From CAXBNB01 sp965267535 (GTDB lineage: Bacteria > Bacteroidota > Bacteroidia > Cytophagales > Cyclobacteriaceae): a stretch of 64,000 nucleotides of DNA. Each line of letters begins with the position of its first letter. The stretch's first letter is position 1. Positions 1 to 8,603 of the stretch are shown here, piece after piece. The notes beneath the pieces were generated by a model that did no database searches, was not told the DNA's origin, and saw only the letters and a program-made list of their open reading frames with translations. Both the position numbers and the translations under genes were made by a program. The stretch lies in NCBI GenBank assembly GCA_965267535.1, contig OZ254082.1, positions 3,720,001 through 3,784,000 on the forward strand, in the 5' to 3' direction.

Positions 1-516
1 CAGCGTAGTACCAAAAGAATTGTATCCCTGTGCCAGATTCAATCGACTGGAAGCCGTCTCTGGTTTTCCCAGTATTGCCGCATAGGGATTGGCTGCTATC
101 TGCAGTATGGTAACTCCTGTAGCCAGCACAAACAGCGCACTCAAAAAGAAGCCGTATGCCTGATACTCGGCTGCCGGATAAAACAGACAGCACCCCAGTC
201 CGCAAATGATCAAACCGATCACGATACCGTTCTTATATCCTATACGTGTAATAGGGTCGCCTTTGGAAACCGATATCAAAAAGTAGATAAGTGACACTAT
301 GAAGAAAGCCATAAAAAAAGCAAACTGCACTAGTGCAGCCTGAAAGAAATTTAGCTCAAAAGCTTCTTTTAGGTGGGGAATGAGTACATCGTTCATTACC
401 GTAATGAATCCCCACATAAAAAATAAAAAGGAGATGGTGACAAACGGTTTGGTATAGTTTTGAGAGCCGGTATCGCCTGATACCTGTGTCGAATTATTGG
501 GTTGTGTACCTGCCAT
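1..516 (-). CDS. FucP/GluP-type sugar MFS permease (N-terminal part, gene runs off the window)
   Basis: This is the first 172 codons of an inner-membrane sugar:H+ symporter of the FHS (fucose-galactose-glucose) branch of the major facilitator superfamily. Reverse translation from the ATG at 516 gives a short polar N-terminus and then membrane helices. The family hallmarks are WGFITVMNDVLIPHLK in helix 1 and ANPYAAILGKPETASSRLN after helix 4, the region that lines the sugar path in FucP. It would carry a released monosaccharide into the cytoplasm. It has its own promoter and a structured leader and is divergent from the CBM9 gene. The substrate cannot be told from this fragment; fucose, galactose or glucose are all possible. 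The family call is confident. Confidence 0.9.
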   Translation of the reverse strand, partial: MAGTQPNNSTQVSGDTGSQNYTKPFVTISFLFFMWGFITVMNDVLIPHLKEAFELNFFQAALVQFAFFMAFFIVSLIYFLISVSKGDPITRIGYKNGIVIGLIICGLGCCLFYPAAEYQAYGFFLSALFVLATGVTILQIAANPYAAILGKPETASSRLNLAQGYNSFGTTL

Positions 517-549
517 GTGGTTTAGTTTGATAGTATTGAGTAAAACAAA

Positions 550-655
550 AAAGCCCCGACCCGGCTAGCAAAGTAGCTGGAAATTCAGGGCGTAACATAC
601 TTTTTCATTGTTGAACTTACCTCCCCGGCTCCTCTCTAATGAAGAGGCTCCACGG
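550..655 (-). other. Structured leader or REP-like hairpins upstream of the permease
   Basis: The 304-nt gap between the permease and the CBM9 gene holds no gene. Its transcribed part on the minus strand can fold into at least two hairpins. One is CCTCT-N5-AGAGG. The other is CCAGCTA-loop-TAGCCGG, followed closely by GGGGCTTTTTT, which resembles a terminator or attenuator about 35 nt before the ATG. The CCTCT/AGAGG unit followed by GGGGAGGT resembles repeated palindromic units common in Bacteroidota intergenic DNA. I do not recognise a known riboswitch class. The 64-codon reading frame across it looks like chance. Confidence 0.35.
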
Positions 656-668
656 GATAAAAAGCGGC

Positions 669-697
669 CAAAACTATAAAATTCTACCCATACCAAA
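669..697 (-). promoter_or_regulatory. Bacteroidota-type promoter for the sugar permease
   Basis: On the minus strand a TTTG (plus 694-697) is followed after 17 nt by TAGTTTTG (plus 669-676). This matches the Bacteroidota -33/-7 pattern TTG-N17-19-TAnnTTTG. It lies about 150 nt upstream of the permease ATG, which leaves room for a long leader. It was read by eye; no transcript start is known. Confidence 0.5.
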
Positions 698-820
698 AAT
701 GTTTTTAAAAAATACTTTACCCAGGCATAGTCGGCCTGTGAAACCACCTTTACACTCATTCATTCGGCATTGTTCTTGCTATGCGGTATCCTTTTTACAC
801 TTAAGTACACATAATTACAT

Positions 821-1891
821 ATGAAGATCAACCGGTTCTATTTATTACTTACACTGCTTTGCCTCACGCATTATCACCTACAAGCCCAAAGCGATGATTT
901 ACAGCACTACATCTGTACCCGTGCTACTGAACCCATCGTAGTAGATGGAAAACTCGATGAAAAATCGTGGAAAAAAGCAGAGTGGACGCAGAAGTTTGTA
1001 GATATAGAAGGTAGCAAGAAGCCTCTGCCCCTCTACGACACTCAGGTGAAAATGCTCTGGGACGAGAACTATTTTTATATAGCAGCAAAAATGTATGAGC
1101 CACACATCTGGGCCACTTACGACAAGCACGACATGGTCATTTTTCATGAAAACGATTTCGAAGTATTCATCGACCCTGATGGCGACACTCACAACTACTA
1201 CGAATTTGAAATCAATGCACTAAACACCCACTGGGACCTGATGCTACTCAAACCCTACCGCGACGGTGGCCCTGCTATAGACAGCTGGGATATCAAAGGA
1301 GTGAAAAAAGCGGTATATATAGACGGCACACTAAACGACCCCTCCGACAAAGACAACTACTGGATTGTAGAGCTGGCCTTTCCCTGGGAAGTACTGGAAG
1401 AAGCCGCACACGGACGCCCAAAAGATCAAACCTACTGGAGGGTAAACTTTTCGCGGGTAAACTGGCGTATGGATACCAGCGACGGTTACAAGAAGGAAAT
1501 CAATCCCAAAACAGGAAAACACTACCCCGAATTTAACTGGGTATGGTCTCAACAAGGCGTAATATCCATGCACCAGCCCGAAACCTGGGGCATTGTACAG
1601 TTTTCTGACAAACCTGCCGGCACCAAAAACATAGAAAAGGTAAGCACAGTGCACGAAGACACCAAAGCTGTGTTGAGGGAGGTTTATTACGCTCAAAGGC
1701 GATACCGGTCGAAACACAAACGCTATGCTGAAAAACTCAGTGACCTGTTTGACAACAACACTCTACCTAAGGGAGATATAAAATTAAACACTACGGCTTC
1801 AATGTACGAAGCTACGCTTGCATCGCCCGACGGCCTGATCTGGCACATCTCGCAAGATGGACACACCTGGGCCAGCAGACCCAGGAAATAA
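821..1891 (+). CDS. Secreted carbohydrate-binding family 9-like protein
   Basis: This 356-residue exported protein begins with a signal peptide (residues 1-23, ending at a QAQ cleavage region). A CBM9-like beta-sandwich follows from about residue 35 to 250, opening with the hallmark VVDGKLDEKSWKKAEWT and including NDFEVFIDPDGDTHNYYEFE. Proteins of this family bind carbohydrate termini and often sit beside polysaccharide loci without an enzyme domain of their own. The rest (about 265-356) is uncharacterised and ends in a Trp-rich stretch. The last 46 bp of the gene recur 1 kb downstream, beyond a toxin-antitoxin pair. The gene is alone on the plus strand and divergent from the sugar permease. 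The fold call is confident; the ligand is unknown. Confidence 0.85.
   Translation: MKINRFYLLLTLLCLTHYHLQAQSDDLQHYICTRATEPIVVDGKLDEKSWKKAEWTQKFVDIEGSKKPLPLYDTQVKMLWDENYFYIAAKMYEPHIWATYDKHDMVIFHENDFEVFIDPDGDTHNYYEFEINALNTHWDLMLLKPYRDGGPAIDSWDIKGVKKAVYIDGTLNDPSDKDNYWIVELAFPWEVLEEAAHGRPKDQTYWRVNFSRVNWRMDTSDGYKKEINPKTGKHYPEFNWVWSQQGVISMHQPETWGIVQFSDKPAGTKNIEKVSTVHEDTKAVLREVYYAQRRYRSKHKRYAEKLSDLFDNNTLPKGDIKLNTTASMYEATLASPDGLIWHISQDGHTWASRPRK
1846..1891 (+). repeat. 46-bp direct repeat, copy 1 (3' end of CBM9 gene)
   Basis: The last 14 sense codons and the stop codon of the CBM9-like gene match 2881-2926 at 44 of 46 positions. The two mismatches are both third-codon-position and synonymous (GAT/GAC and ACC/ACA). 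The copies bracket the toxin-antitoxin module. Confidence 0.9.
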
Positions 1892-1987
1892 TACACAGGT
1901 TATGCTTCCTAAACTTGCGATGTATTCAAAAACCGATTAGCATCGTTTTCACTTTAGGAAAATTGACTATCACCAACATTTACGCTA

Positions 1988-2049
1988 TTTTTAAGCTTGT
2001 CTTGTATAACTCCTATTTTGGGTGAGCATATATAAGACAAGCTTAAAAA
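1988..2049. repeat. Long inverted repeat (16-bp perfect arms)
   Basis: TTTTTAAGCTTGTCTT at 1988-2003 is the exact reverse complement of 2034-2049. The pairing can extend inward by TATA past a single mismatch, giving about 21-bp arms around a 20-nt loop. There is no T-tract after the 3' arm, so it is not a classical terminator. It sits between the CBM9 gene and the antitoxin gene, inside the segment bracketed by the 46-bp repeats. Confidence 0.8.
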
Positions 2050-2136
2050 GGCTAAAACAGGCAGAAGTTCAAAATATCATACATTATTAAATGCCTTCGT
2101 TTTTAAAACTTATTTTCAACTAAAACCTGCTCACTC

Positions 2137-2358
2137 ATGAGTTTACAGTACATAACAGACGATAAAGGGCAGACTACCGGGGTGTTTATACCTATACATG
2201 AATGGAACAATATCAAGTCAAAATACCAGGGCATTGATCATGAAATTCCAGAATGGCATGAGGACATTATCGATCAGCGCACCCAAGATTACAAAAACAA
2301 CCCTGATCAGGCACTGGACTTTGATCAGGCTATGGATGATATAGAGAAGAGTCTCTAA
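2137..2358 (+). CDS. Antitoxin of a RelE/ParE-type toxin-antitoxin module
   Basis: This is a 73-residue acidic protein. Its N-terminal part (TTGVFIPIHEWNNIKSKY) matches a small antitoxin type that is common in Bacteroidota next to RelE/ParE toxins. The beta-strand then helix start would bind DNA or dimerise, and the acidic C-terminus (QALDFDQAMDDIEKSL) would wrap the toxin. Its stop codon is immediately followed by the toxin ATG, with no spacer, so the two are co-translated. In this family the antitoxin usually represses its own promoter. The role rests on length, context and motif. Confidence 0.8.
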   Translation: MSLQYITDDKGQTTGVFIPIHEWNNIKSKYQGIDHEIPEWHEDIIDQRTQDYKNNPDQALDFDQAMDDIEKSL

Positions 2359-2655
2359 ATGTACAAATCTGTCATCCTTCCCCTGGCCAAGCTAGACATC
2401 AAAAGTGCTGCCGAATGGTACAATGATAAGCAACCTGGGCTTGGGAAAAAATTCACCTCTGCTGTAAGAAAAAAAGTCAGTGTGATACGTCAAAACCCAA
2501 AAGCCATAGCTGTCCGATACAAAGATTCCCCCACAGCTCTGCTGGAAACATTTCCCTACATGATCCACTTCAGTATCGATGAAGACAACAAACAAATTGT
2601 TATTTCAGCTGTTCTAAGCACCCATCGCAAACCTGACCTCTGGACCAACAGGTAG
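2359..2655 (+). CDS. RelE/ParE family toxin
   Basis: This 98-residue basic protein has the RelE/ParE pattern: an N-terminal strand (SVILPLAKLDIKSAAEWYNDKQPGLGKKF), two helices, then strands carrying VRYKDSPTALLETFPYMIHFSID. Family members either cut ribosome-bound mRNA (RelE) or poison gyrase (ParE), and sequence alone does not decide which. FPYMIHFSIDEDNKQIVISAVLSTHRKP is the usual C-terminal segment of the ParE-like branch. The start codon abuts the antitoxin stop. The frame is intact and ends before a 348-nt gene-free stretch. Confidence 0.88.
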   Translation: MYKSVILPLAKLDIKSAAEWYNDKQPGLGKKFTSAVRKKVSVIRQNPKAIAVRYKDSPTALLETFPYMIHFSIDEDNKQIVISAVLSTHRKPDLWTNR

Positions 2656-2880
2656 ATTCTGCATAAATACCGCTTACACCAAAATTTAATGTCAAAAAGA
2701 TAGGTTTACAGTAACTCCTGAAGAAATATTCACCTTCCTTTTCATCCTCATTACTGTACTTTTATATATGAGTCAGGACACTCGCGCCAGCTATGCTTTA
2801 TTTTTCATGCATCAAAATATGACATATTTTTTTGAGTAGTAGTGACCGACTGGTTATCTCATGTGTTTGGTAAATGTCTT

Positions 2881-2926
2881 CATCTCGCAAGACGGACACA
2901 CATGGGCCAGCAGACCCAGGAAATAA
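2881..2926 (+). pseudogene. 46-bp direct repeat, copy 2: remnant of a CBM9-like gene 3' end
   Basis: This stretch repeats the last 46 bp of the CBM9-like gene, including its TAA stop, with two synonymous differences. No other part of the gene is present upstream; homology stops at CATCTCG. The synonymous changes suggest that the copy once lay at the end of a translated gene, such as a homologue or former allele. It lies in the 348-nt gene-free gap 2656-3003, whose remaining sequence shows nothing else but the terminator that follows. Confidence 0.75.
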
Positions 2927-2954
2927 CCTTTATCCAGGAATAGCTGAAAAGAGT

Positions 2955-2999
2955 AAAGCAGGAAGGCCGAAATAAATGCACATTCGGCCTTCCTGCTTT
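2955..2999. terminator. Bidirectional rho-independent terminator
   Basis: A 17-bp perfect stem (AAAGCAGGAAGGCCGAA at 2955-2971 paired with 2983-2999) has an 11-nt loop and is followed by a T-run on the plus strand. The minus-strand side is also U-rich. It lies directly after the phosphatase stop codon on the minus strand, so it probably ends that transcript and any rightward one. Confidence 0.85.
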
Positions 3000-3003
3000 T
3001 TTA

Positions 3004-4611
3004 TTATAAATCTACCGTAATAGGCCAGCCCTTAAATTGCTGCGCTGTACCCGTGGTAACGTCTACTTCTCTTGGCCAGCATTCGAATGTGACCTGCTTA
3101 GCCGCTTTGTTGAAACGAATCAAACCATATCCGGCACCATTAGAAGGTGTATCCGGGTTGGCATAGGCCTGCATGGTAATCTTATTGTTGAAACCATCCA
3201 GAAAACGTCCCGTCCATGGCAAAACATCATTGTTGTTTTCACCAGGCTTCTCATCTTCAGGCCACCACCATCGGCTGTAGTAGTTGTTTACAATGGCTGG
3301 CACTACAAATGCCCAGGGACCGTCTTCAAACTGATCTACCCCATGATGAATAACGGTAGCTAGGTGCTGATCTCCGGCAATGTGTACTGCATTTGCTTTT
3401 TTGATCGACTTGAGGGCTGTATTACGCCCGGTCTGAGGCCATCCGTTGGAATCCAGATCGGCATGTAACCTGTTGTCTTTGCTACCGTGAATATGCGCTC
3501 CTCCACAAAATCCTGTAGCCGACAATACGGCTTTCATCTCCGCAGGGTCATCTGCCCAGTCTTCTAAAAACTTCTCCTGTCGATCGCCCAGCAACTCCAA
3601 CCCTTCCAGGTCTATAGAAGACGGATCATACTCCGGATTGCGTATATGATCAGGTCTTGGTCCCTGCTGAGGGATTTTTCCCTTAGGACCTGTTTTAAAC
3701 TTTCTATCTTCAATGATTGCAAAATCTACATCTCCTACTTTCAGGTTGGTGTAGTACACGCCTATACCCTGCTCTATGGGGGTTGGATCATAGGGGTCGG
3801 GCAAGTGTGCGGTCTGGCATCTTTCTACCATTTTCACATACTCATGATGGTAAAAATATCCCCCATCGTTTCCTGCCGGGCTGGAAGCTTTTTTGCCATT
3901 TTCTCCCCATAAGTTACCCTGACCTATATCATGGTCGTCTGGAATGGTAACACAGGGTCGATTTCTAAATACTTCTCTAAACTGCATGCCAAATTTGAGC
4001 CAGGCAGCTGTATGCTCTTTGTGGTCGTAGGATTGATCTCCTGCAAAAAACACCAGGTCGGGATCCTGATGGTTTATGTTTCTCACATAATTAGCCCGAT
4101 CTCCTCTGTCTTGATTGCTATTGCAAGACAAGGCTGCCAACTTGATCTCGGTTTTGTCTTTAGGGTCTTTTCGGATTAGCCCCTCAAATGAAGCCCGCTT
4201 TCCATGCAGCAGTCGATAGGGAGTATCACGGCTGTCGTCCCAGTTTTCTACCCTAAAAAGCGCAGACCAGCCCAGGTCGTTTACTTTTTGCTTTTGTATT
4301 TCTTTCCATTTGCCATTTTCCTTTATCTCTAATCTCACTTCACGCGTTTCACTGGGATAAAGCGGAAACAGCTGAGCAGAAAGCTTTAGCGTTTGGTCAG
4401 AAAGCGTGTAAATACCAAAGGCCACCACATCTTTGCGATCTACTTTCATGTTTACAATGGGATTGTCGGCCCGGTTCCACCAATCATTGGTTGCCAAGGT
4501 GTCTACTTTCGTAAAAGGGGCTTTTACCGGCAGGTCAGTGGCTGTCGGTTTCTTTGTAAGCTTGCAGGCTACCAAAAAAGCCAGTAGCGCTACACATACA
4601 GTTTTGTTCAT
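3004..4611 (-). CDS. PhoD-like metallophosphatase lipoprotein
   Basis: This 535-residue exported protein has a lipoprotein signal (FLVAC, Cys16). The PhoD/alkaline-phosphatase-D fold would use a metal centre to hydrolyse phosphoesters. Visible metal-ligand motifs are SCNSNQ (about 163), FAGDQSYDH (about 189), PDDHD (224-228) and AGDQHLATVIHHG (about 408). It starts at the ATG at 4611. A 227-nt gap, in which I see no gene or clear signal, separates it from the sulfatase upstream. It may therefore have its own promoter, although it lies at the end of locus 1. A phosphatase beside a sulfatase fits removal of charged groups from a glycan, but plain phosphate scavenging is equally possible. Confidence 0.85.
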   Translation of the reverse strand: MNKTVCVALLAFLVACKLTKKPTATDLPVKAPFTKVDTLATNDWWNRADNPIVNMKVDRKDVVAFGIYTLSDQTLKLSAQLFPLYPSETREVRLEIKENGKWKEIQKQKVNDLGWSALFRVENWDDSRDTPYRLLHGKRASFEGLIRKDPKDKTEIKLAALSCNSNQDRGDRANYVRNINHQDPDLVFFAGDQSYDHKEHTAAWLKFGMQFREVFRNRPCVTIPDDHDIGQGNLWGENGKKASSPAGNDGGYFYHHEYVKMVERCQTAHLPDPYDPTPIEQGIGVYYTNLKVGDVDFAIIEDRKFKTGPKGKIPQQGPRPDHIRNPEYDPSSIDLEGLELLGDRQEKFLEDWADDPAEMKAVLSATGFCGGAHIHGSKDNRLHADLDSNGWPQTGRNTALKSIKKANAVHIAGDQHLATVIHHGVDQFEDGPWAFVVPAIVNNYYSRWWWPEDEKPGENNNDVLPWTGRFLDGFNNKITMQAYANPDTPSNGAGYGLIRFNKAAKQVTFECWPREVDVTTGTAQQFKGWPITVDL

Positions 4612-4838
4612 AATAAAGTGTTTTTATTGTAAGTATTATGTGGAAAGGTCTCGTCTTGTAGCACAATTATAACAGCTATTGTCGATTATGCTAAGGCTAA
4701 AATTCGTAATAAATACGGTAATAGCAAAATAGACTGCACTGACCGGCCCCCAACTTCTCCTAAAAACACTTCCAAAATGAATCCTCTGTAGCCTACTCAT
4801 TACCTTCTGTAAGCTATCCAGGGCACATTTATGACTAT

Positions 4839-6374
4839 TTACCCATGTGGTCCCCTTGATAGTTTTCTAAGACGATTTTCATTTTTCCCAACCCCATAAT
4901 TTCGCATTCCGGGGGGATCACCCCACACGCCCTTTTGCGGCTTCTCTTCTGTGTACGGCCTTTGATACCAATCAGGAATTTCATTATCTGAAGGTTTGTC
5001 TCCTGTTAGTTTTTGCCACTTATTCAGGGCATTTCTTAACTCCTTCGCTTTCTTAGCATATTCAGGGTCTTTGAGTAGATTTTTCGTTTGGTGTGGATCG
5101 TTCTTGTAATCATAAAGTTCTTCAGCCTCTCGAGGAAACCTGAATGGATCTTTTTGTAAATCGGTTAACTCCCCTTTATCATTCAGTTCGATCATATAAT
5201 CAACAAACCGTTTTTGACCAATACCGCTACGTTCAGGATGACCATTCTTGATAAATAAAAAACCTTCAGCATCTCGCACTGATCGATAATAGCTTGAATA
5301 TCCATGCCAGTTTTGTTCTGAAAAAACATACTTATTGACCGGTTTCTTCGGGTTTGAGTACAACAATTGCAAAACCGAATTGCCCTGAAAAGTATATGCG
5401 TCCGGCTCACCTCCTGCTAGCTGTACCAATGTCGGTGCAAGATCCACGGCACTTACCAGATGCGCCACCGTTTGATTTTTCTTTACTTCATTCGGCCAGC
5501 TTATCAGCAAAGGTGTCTTCATGCCTGCATCGTATATATAGGCTTTAGACCGCCAAAATGGCCTGCCATTATCTGCCATAAAAAGGATAACGGTATTGTC
5601 ATACACCTTTTGCTCTTTGAGTTTTTTTATCAGTTCTCCTACATGATGGTCGAGGCGGTATATTTCATCATAATAAGCAGCCAATTGTTCTCTCATATAT
5701 TCTGTATCAGGAATGTACGGCGGCACCATTACATCCGATGGGCTATGCACTTTAGGAGCTGTCCAGGGTGCATGCGGATCATGTGCTGCCAACCACATGA
5801 AAAAGGGTTTGTCTTTTGGCCTATCCTCCAAAACCTGAATCCAATTGTCTGCTCCTGATTCTCCTCCTTTATGGTCCACATGATCAAACCCTTTCTTCGC
5901 GGGTCCACTGGCTTCTAACCAGTGGTAACCGATGTGCCACTTACCACTCTGCGCGGTATAGTAACCCAAACGCTGCAACACTTCAGGAAAGTAATCTAAT
6001 CCATCGAAGAATGCCGGAAACGGAACATTGTAAGTCGGTAGAGCCCCTGTTGCCAGGTCTGTTTGACCATTGGATACGGGGTATCGCCCGGTAACAATAC
6101 TCGCTCTGCTCGGACTACAATTGGCTGCTGTCAAAAAAGCATTATGAAATGTTATTCCGCTTTCGGCTAACTTCTGTAAGTTCGGCGTTTTGATCCCTGC
6201 ATTTCCGTAGCAGCTTAAGTCATCCGAACTCAAGTCATCGGCTATTATCAATACAATGTTAGGTTTTGTCGGATGGTTTTTATCCTGAGCGCTACCAGCC
6301 AGACTCCACAGACACAACAACAAGCACCCGCAGAAAACTACCTCTCTGAAATTATTCCTCATGGTTGATTTCAT
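4839..6374 (-). CDS. Type I sulfatase (formylglycine-dependent), secreted
   Basis: This 511-residue enzyme would remove sulfate esters from a glycan. After a signal peptide come IIADDLSSDD (metal-binding Asp pair), then the sulfatase signature CSPSRASIVTG with a Cys to be converted to formylglycine (about residue 86). GKWHIGYHW and MADNGRPF complete the site. The C-terminus has the usual sulfatase subdomain with ELYDYKNDPHQTKNL. I chose the ATG at 6374: it has AGGGGA 9 nt upstream and gives a proper signal peptide, whereas the longer frame to 6416 does not. The gene overlaps the end of the GH31 gene by 23 nt, which implies translational coupling. A formylglycine-generating enzyme must be encoded elsewhere. 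Its sulfated substrate is unknown. Confidence 0.92.
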   Translation of the reverse strand: MKSTMRNNFREVVFCGCLLLCLWSLAGSAQDKNHPTKPNIVLIIADDLSSDDLSCYGNAGIKTPNLQKLAESGITFHNAFLTAANCSPSRASIVTGRYPVSNGQTDLATGALPTYNVPFPAFFDGLDYFPEVLQRLGYYTAQSGKWHIGYHWLEASGPAKKGFDHVDHKGGESGADNWIQVLEDRPKDKPFFMWLAAHDPHAPWTAPKVHSPSDVMVPPYIPDTEYMREQLAAYYDEIYRLDHHVGELIKKLKEQKVYDNTVILFMADNGRPFWRSKAYIYDAGMKTPLLISWPNEVKKNQTVAHLVSAVDLAPTLVQLAGGEPDAYTFQGNSVLQLLYSNPKKPVNKYVFSEQNWHGYSSYYRSVRDAEGFLFIKNGHPERSGIGQKRFVDYMIELNDKGELTDLQKDPFRFPREAEELYDYKNDPHQTKNLLKDPEYAKKAKELRNALNKWQKLTGDKPSDNEIPDWYQRPYTEEKPQKGVWGDPPGMRNYGVGKNENRLRKLSRGPHG

Positions 6375-8538
6375 AATCGTGTCCCCTGATAAGGGGAAAC
6401 TGAATAAAGCCACCACCTATGGTATAATCAACGAATTCATTTGCTGTTTTGTCCCTTACCTTCGCTTTGTCAAAGTCCGTGTTTTCTCTCCTGACGATAC
6501 GACTTTGAGTTTGCCCATCGGGATATGTAAATGTATAAATTTCTTGTTGGCTGCCTGTTGGATACACTCGTGCTGTGAGCTTTTCCTGGCCGGGTTGTCG
6601 CTCCACTACCACTCCTTTGCCTCCTACGAAAAGAGGTGTTTTATGCAAGGGCAATTCATAGCCTTTTAACCACAACGGTCCCTGAAATTCTTTACCGGTT
6701 TGGTAGTCGTACCATGTGCCCTGAGGCAGGTATATATTCTTTTTTCCTTCTTGCTGATTTTTAAGCAAGGGCACTGCCAGTAATGACTCCCCGATCATCC
6801 ACTGATACCCCGGCAAACCTGCTACTACCGTATCCTGCGGAAAAGCTATAGTCATGGGCGTGAGTGTAGTCGGGTATCCGGAATGGTAACCCGCCACAGC
6901 TGCACTATACATGTATGGTACCAGCGTGTAGTGAGCGTCTATTGTCTTTTTAAACAACTCTCTCTTTGCTTCGGGCCATTTTTCAGGATATGCACCTACT
7001 GACATACCTGCAGTCAGTGCCAGCAACCAAGCATGGCGAATGTTTTGGTCTACACTTTTCAAATTGTGCATATTGTGTACACCTGCCACGTCCGAGTATA
7101 CATTTGGGTAACCGCTGGCTGCATACTGAAAATAGTTGTTGGGTATTCTTCTTGAGGTTTCACGCACCCCGGTATCATTGATACGCAAGAGCGTGCCCGG
7201 TGCTGTATACATGCCGTTTCTAGCCATAACTAACCCTCCTTTATTGGCTATTTGTGTTATTGGTTTGTTATAAATGGTGGTCAGTGAATCCAGGTCCATC
7301 ATGGTGTCTTCTTTGATGCCATCTACTCCCCAGCGAGCATATTGCTGCTGATACCAATCGGCTGCTCCCGGTGCATTACCATCTACCAAATAACACGGTA
7401 CGATCGGAAAAATCCCCGACGTAATTTTAAAAGGTGACCCTGTATGATCTTTGACGAGAAAACCTTTTTCCCGTGCCTCTATAGAAAGGTCATTACCCAA
7501 AAATGTCTTTACCTTCAGGTTTTTGTCGCGCTTATCCGTTACCGGATAGTAGGGGCCACCCTCCGGCACAAGGTTGGTTCGCAGGCCTATCATCCAGTGA
7601 ATATGATTGTCATTCATCCATTTTTTAAAACCTACCGGATCAGGAAATTTTGCTCCCCACCTGCCAAAGCTGGTCGTAGTACCTCCCGTTTCCCAAAAGC
7701 CTGAGCCGGTTACTGCCCAACGGATAGGATATCCATTGTTGTGGAATTTTTCCAGTATACCCTGTACCGTCTTTTGATTGGTATTCCAGCCGAGCGCATC
7801 CCACGACTCCCAGCCCAATTCAAACAGCCTATACTTAGGCTTCACGTCTTCATACCCCTGTGCATTTCGTAAGTTTTTATATGCAGCATATATCGTTTTA
7901 GGGTCACCTATCAGGTAGTGAAATGTCGTTTCACCCGAGCGGGTAATATTCATCGCATATTCATTTGGGGTCAAGGTCACAGACTTTTTTCCATCATCGA
8001 AAAACACACCAGCCATACTATTGAATGGAAATATGGCAAATGTACTCAGCCACCTATGCCCTCCACCATTGTTGATGATGGGGTATTCTGATCGTTTATT
8101 TTTTACCAGATTAAATTCTTTTTCGAAAGCACCGGCATCTCCCAACCCATGTGCTACTGGCATGCCGCCCAGCCTTAGTGAAATACGACTATTCCCTGCC
8201 TGGTGTGGCACTACAGAAAAGACTATTTGCCCACCATCTATGGCTACTTTTACTGTGGCTTCCTTGCCTGAATAGGTAGTAACTTTATAAGCATCACCTA
8301 TCTGATCTACCGCTATTATGGAATCATTATCCAGTGTCATGCCTGATATGCTATGCGCGGGAGCCAATTCTTCCCCCTCTATCGTAGAAATGGAAAAAGC
8401 AAAGTTTTCCTTGTCAATATCTACTCTGTAGCTTTCGCTTTTTAAGGTAAAAAATGAGCTATGTCCGGTATGGCACCCTGCCAGCAGGCCGCTTACAGCC
8501 ATCACGGCTATGATTAAAATAAGGGGTTTCTTTTTCAT
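6352..8538 (-). CDS. GH31-family alpha-glycosidase-like lipoprotein
   Basis: This 728-residue lipoprotein (signal ending LLAGC) has an N-terminal beta-sandwich, then a TIM barrel starting near LFELGWESWDALGWN, and beta domains at the C-terminus (YLPQGTWYDYQTGKEF is a typical GH31 segment). The likely nucleophile is the Asp in DGIKED (about residue 411). RINDTGVRETSRR probably carries the acid/base Asp. These sites differ from the WxDMNE form of classic alpha-glucosidases, so the specificity is open. The start at 8538 is set by AAGGA 7 nt upstream and the signal peptide; an earlier frame start at 8592 adds only polar residues. It lies 65 nt after the GH43-like gene and overlaps the sulfatase gene. 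Confidence 0.85.
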   Translation of the reverse strand: MKKKPLILIIAVMAVSGLLAGCHTGHSSFFTLKSESYRVDIDKENFAFSISTIEGEELAPAHSISGMTLDNDSIIAVDQIGDAYKVTTYSGKEATVKVAIDGGQIVFSVVPHQAGNSRISLRLGGMPVAHGLGDAGAFEKEFNLVKNKRSEYPIINNGGGHRWLSTFAIFPFNSMAGVFFDDGKKSVTLTPNEYAMNITRSGETTFHYLIGDPKTIYAAYKNLRNAQGYEDVKPKYRLFELGWESWDALGWNTNQKTVQGILEKFHNNGYPIRWAVTGSGFWETGGTTTSFGRWGAKFPDPVGFKKWMNDNHIHWMIGLRTNLVPEGGPYYPVTDKRDKNLKVKTFLGNDLSIEAREKGFLVKDHTGSPFKITSGIFPIVPCYLVDGNAPGAADWYQQQYARWGVDGIKEDTMMDLDSLTTIYNKPITQIANKGGLVMARNGMYTAPGTLLRINDTGVRETSRRIPNNYFQYAASGYPNVYSDVAGVHNMHNLKSVDQNIRHAWLLALTAGMSVGAYPEKWPEAKRELFKKTIDAHYTLVPYMYSAAVAGYHSGYPTTLTPMTIAFPQDTVVAGLPGYQWMIGESLLAVPLLKNQQEGKKNIYLPQGTWYDYQTGKEFQGPLWLKGYELPLHKTPLFVGGKGVVVERQPGQEKLTARVYPTGSQQEIYTFTYPDGQTQSRIVRRENTDFDKAKVRDKTANEFVDYTIGGGFIQFPLIRGHDYEINHEE

Positions 8539-8603
8539 ACTTTTCCTTCTCTGTGTTTTCTCCGGTTTTATTTCTGTCTGATATTTTTTCAAGCCAAGTT
8601 ACG

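Noticed and set aside
565..759. A 64-codon open frame on the minus strand in the gap upstream of the sugar permease
   Set aside because: It crosses the promoter and the hairpins, has no ribosome-binding site and resembles no protein; it is treated as a chance frame across a structured or repeated sequence.
6375..6416. A longer sulfatase start inside the GH31 gene
   Set aside because: It adds residues that spoil the signal peptide; the ATG at 6374 has AGGGGA at good spacing.
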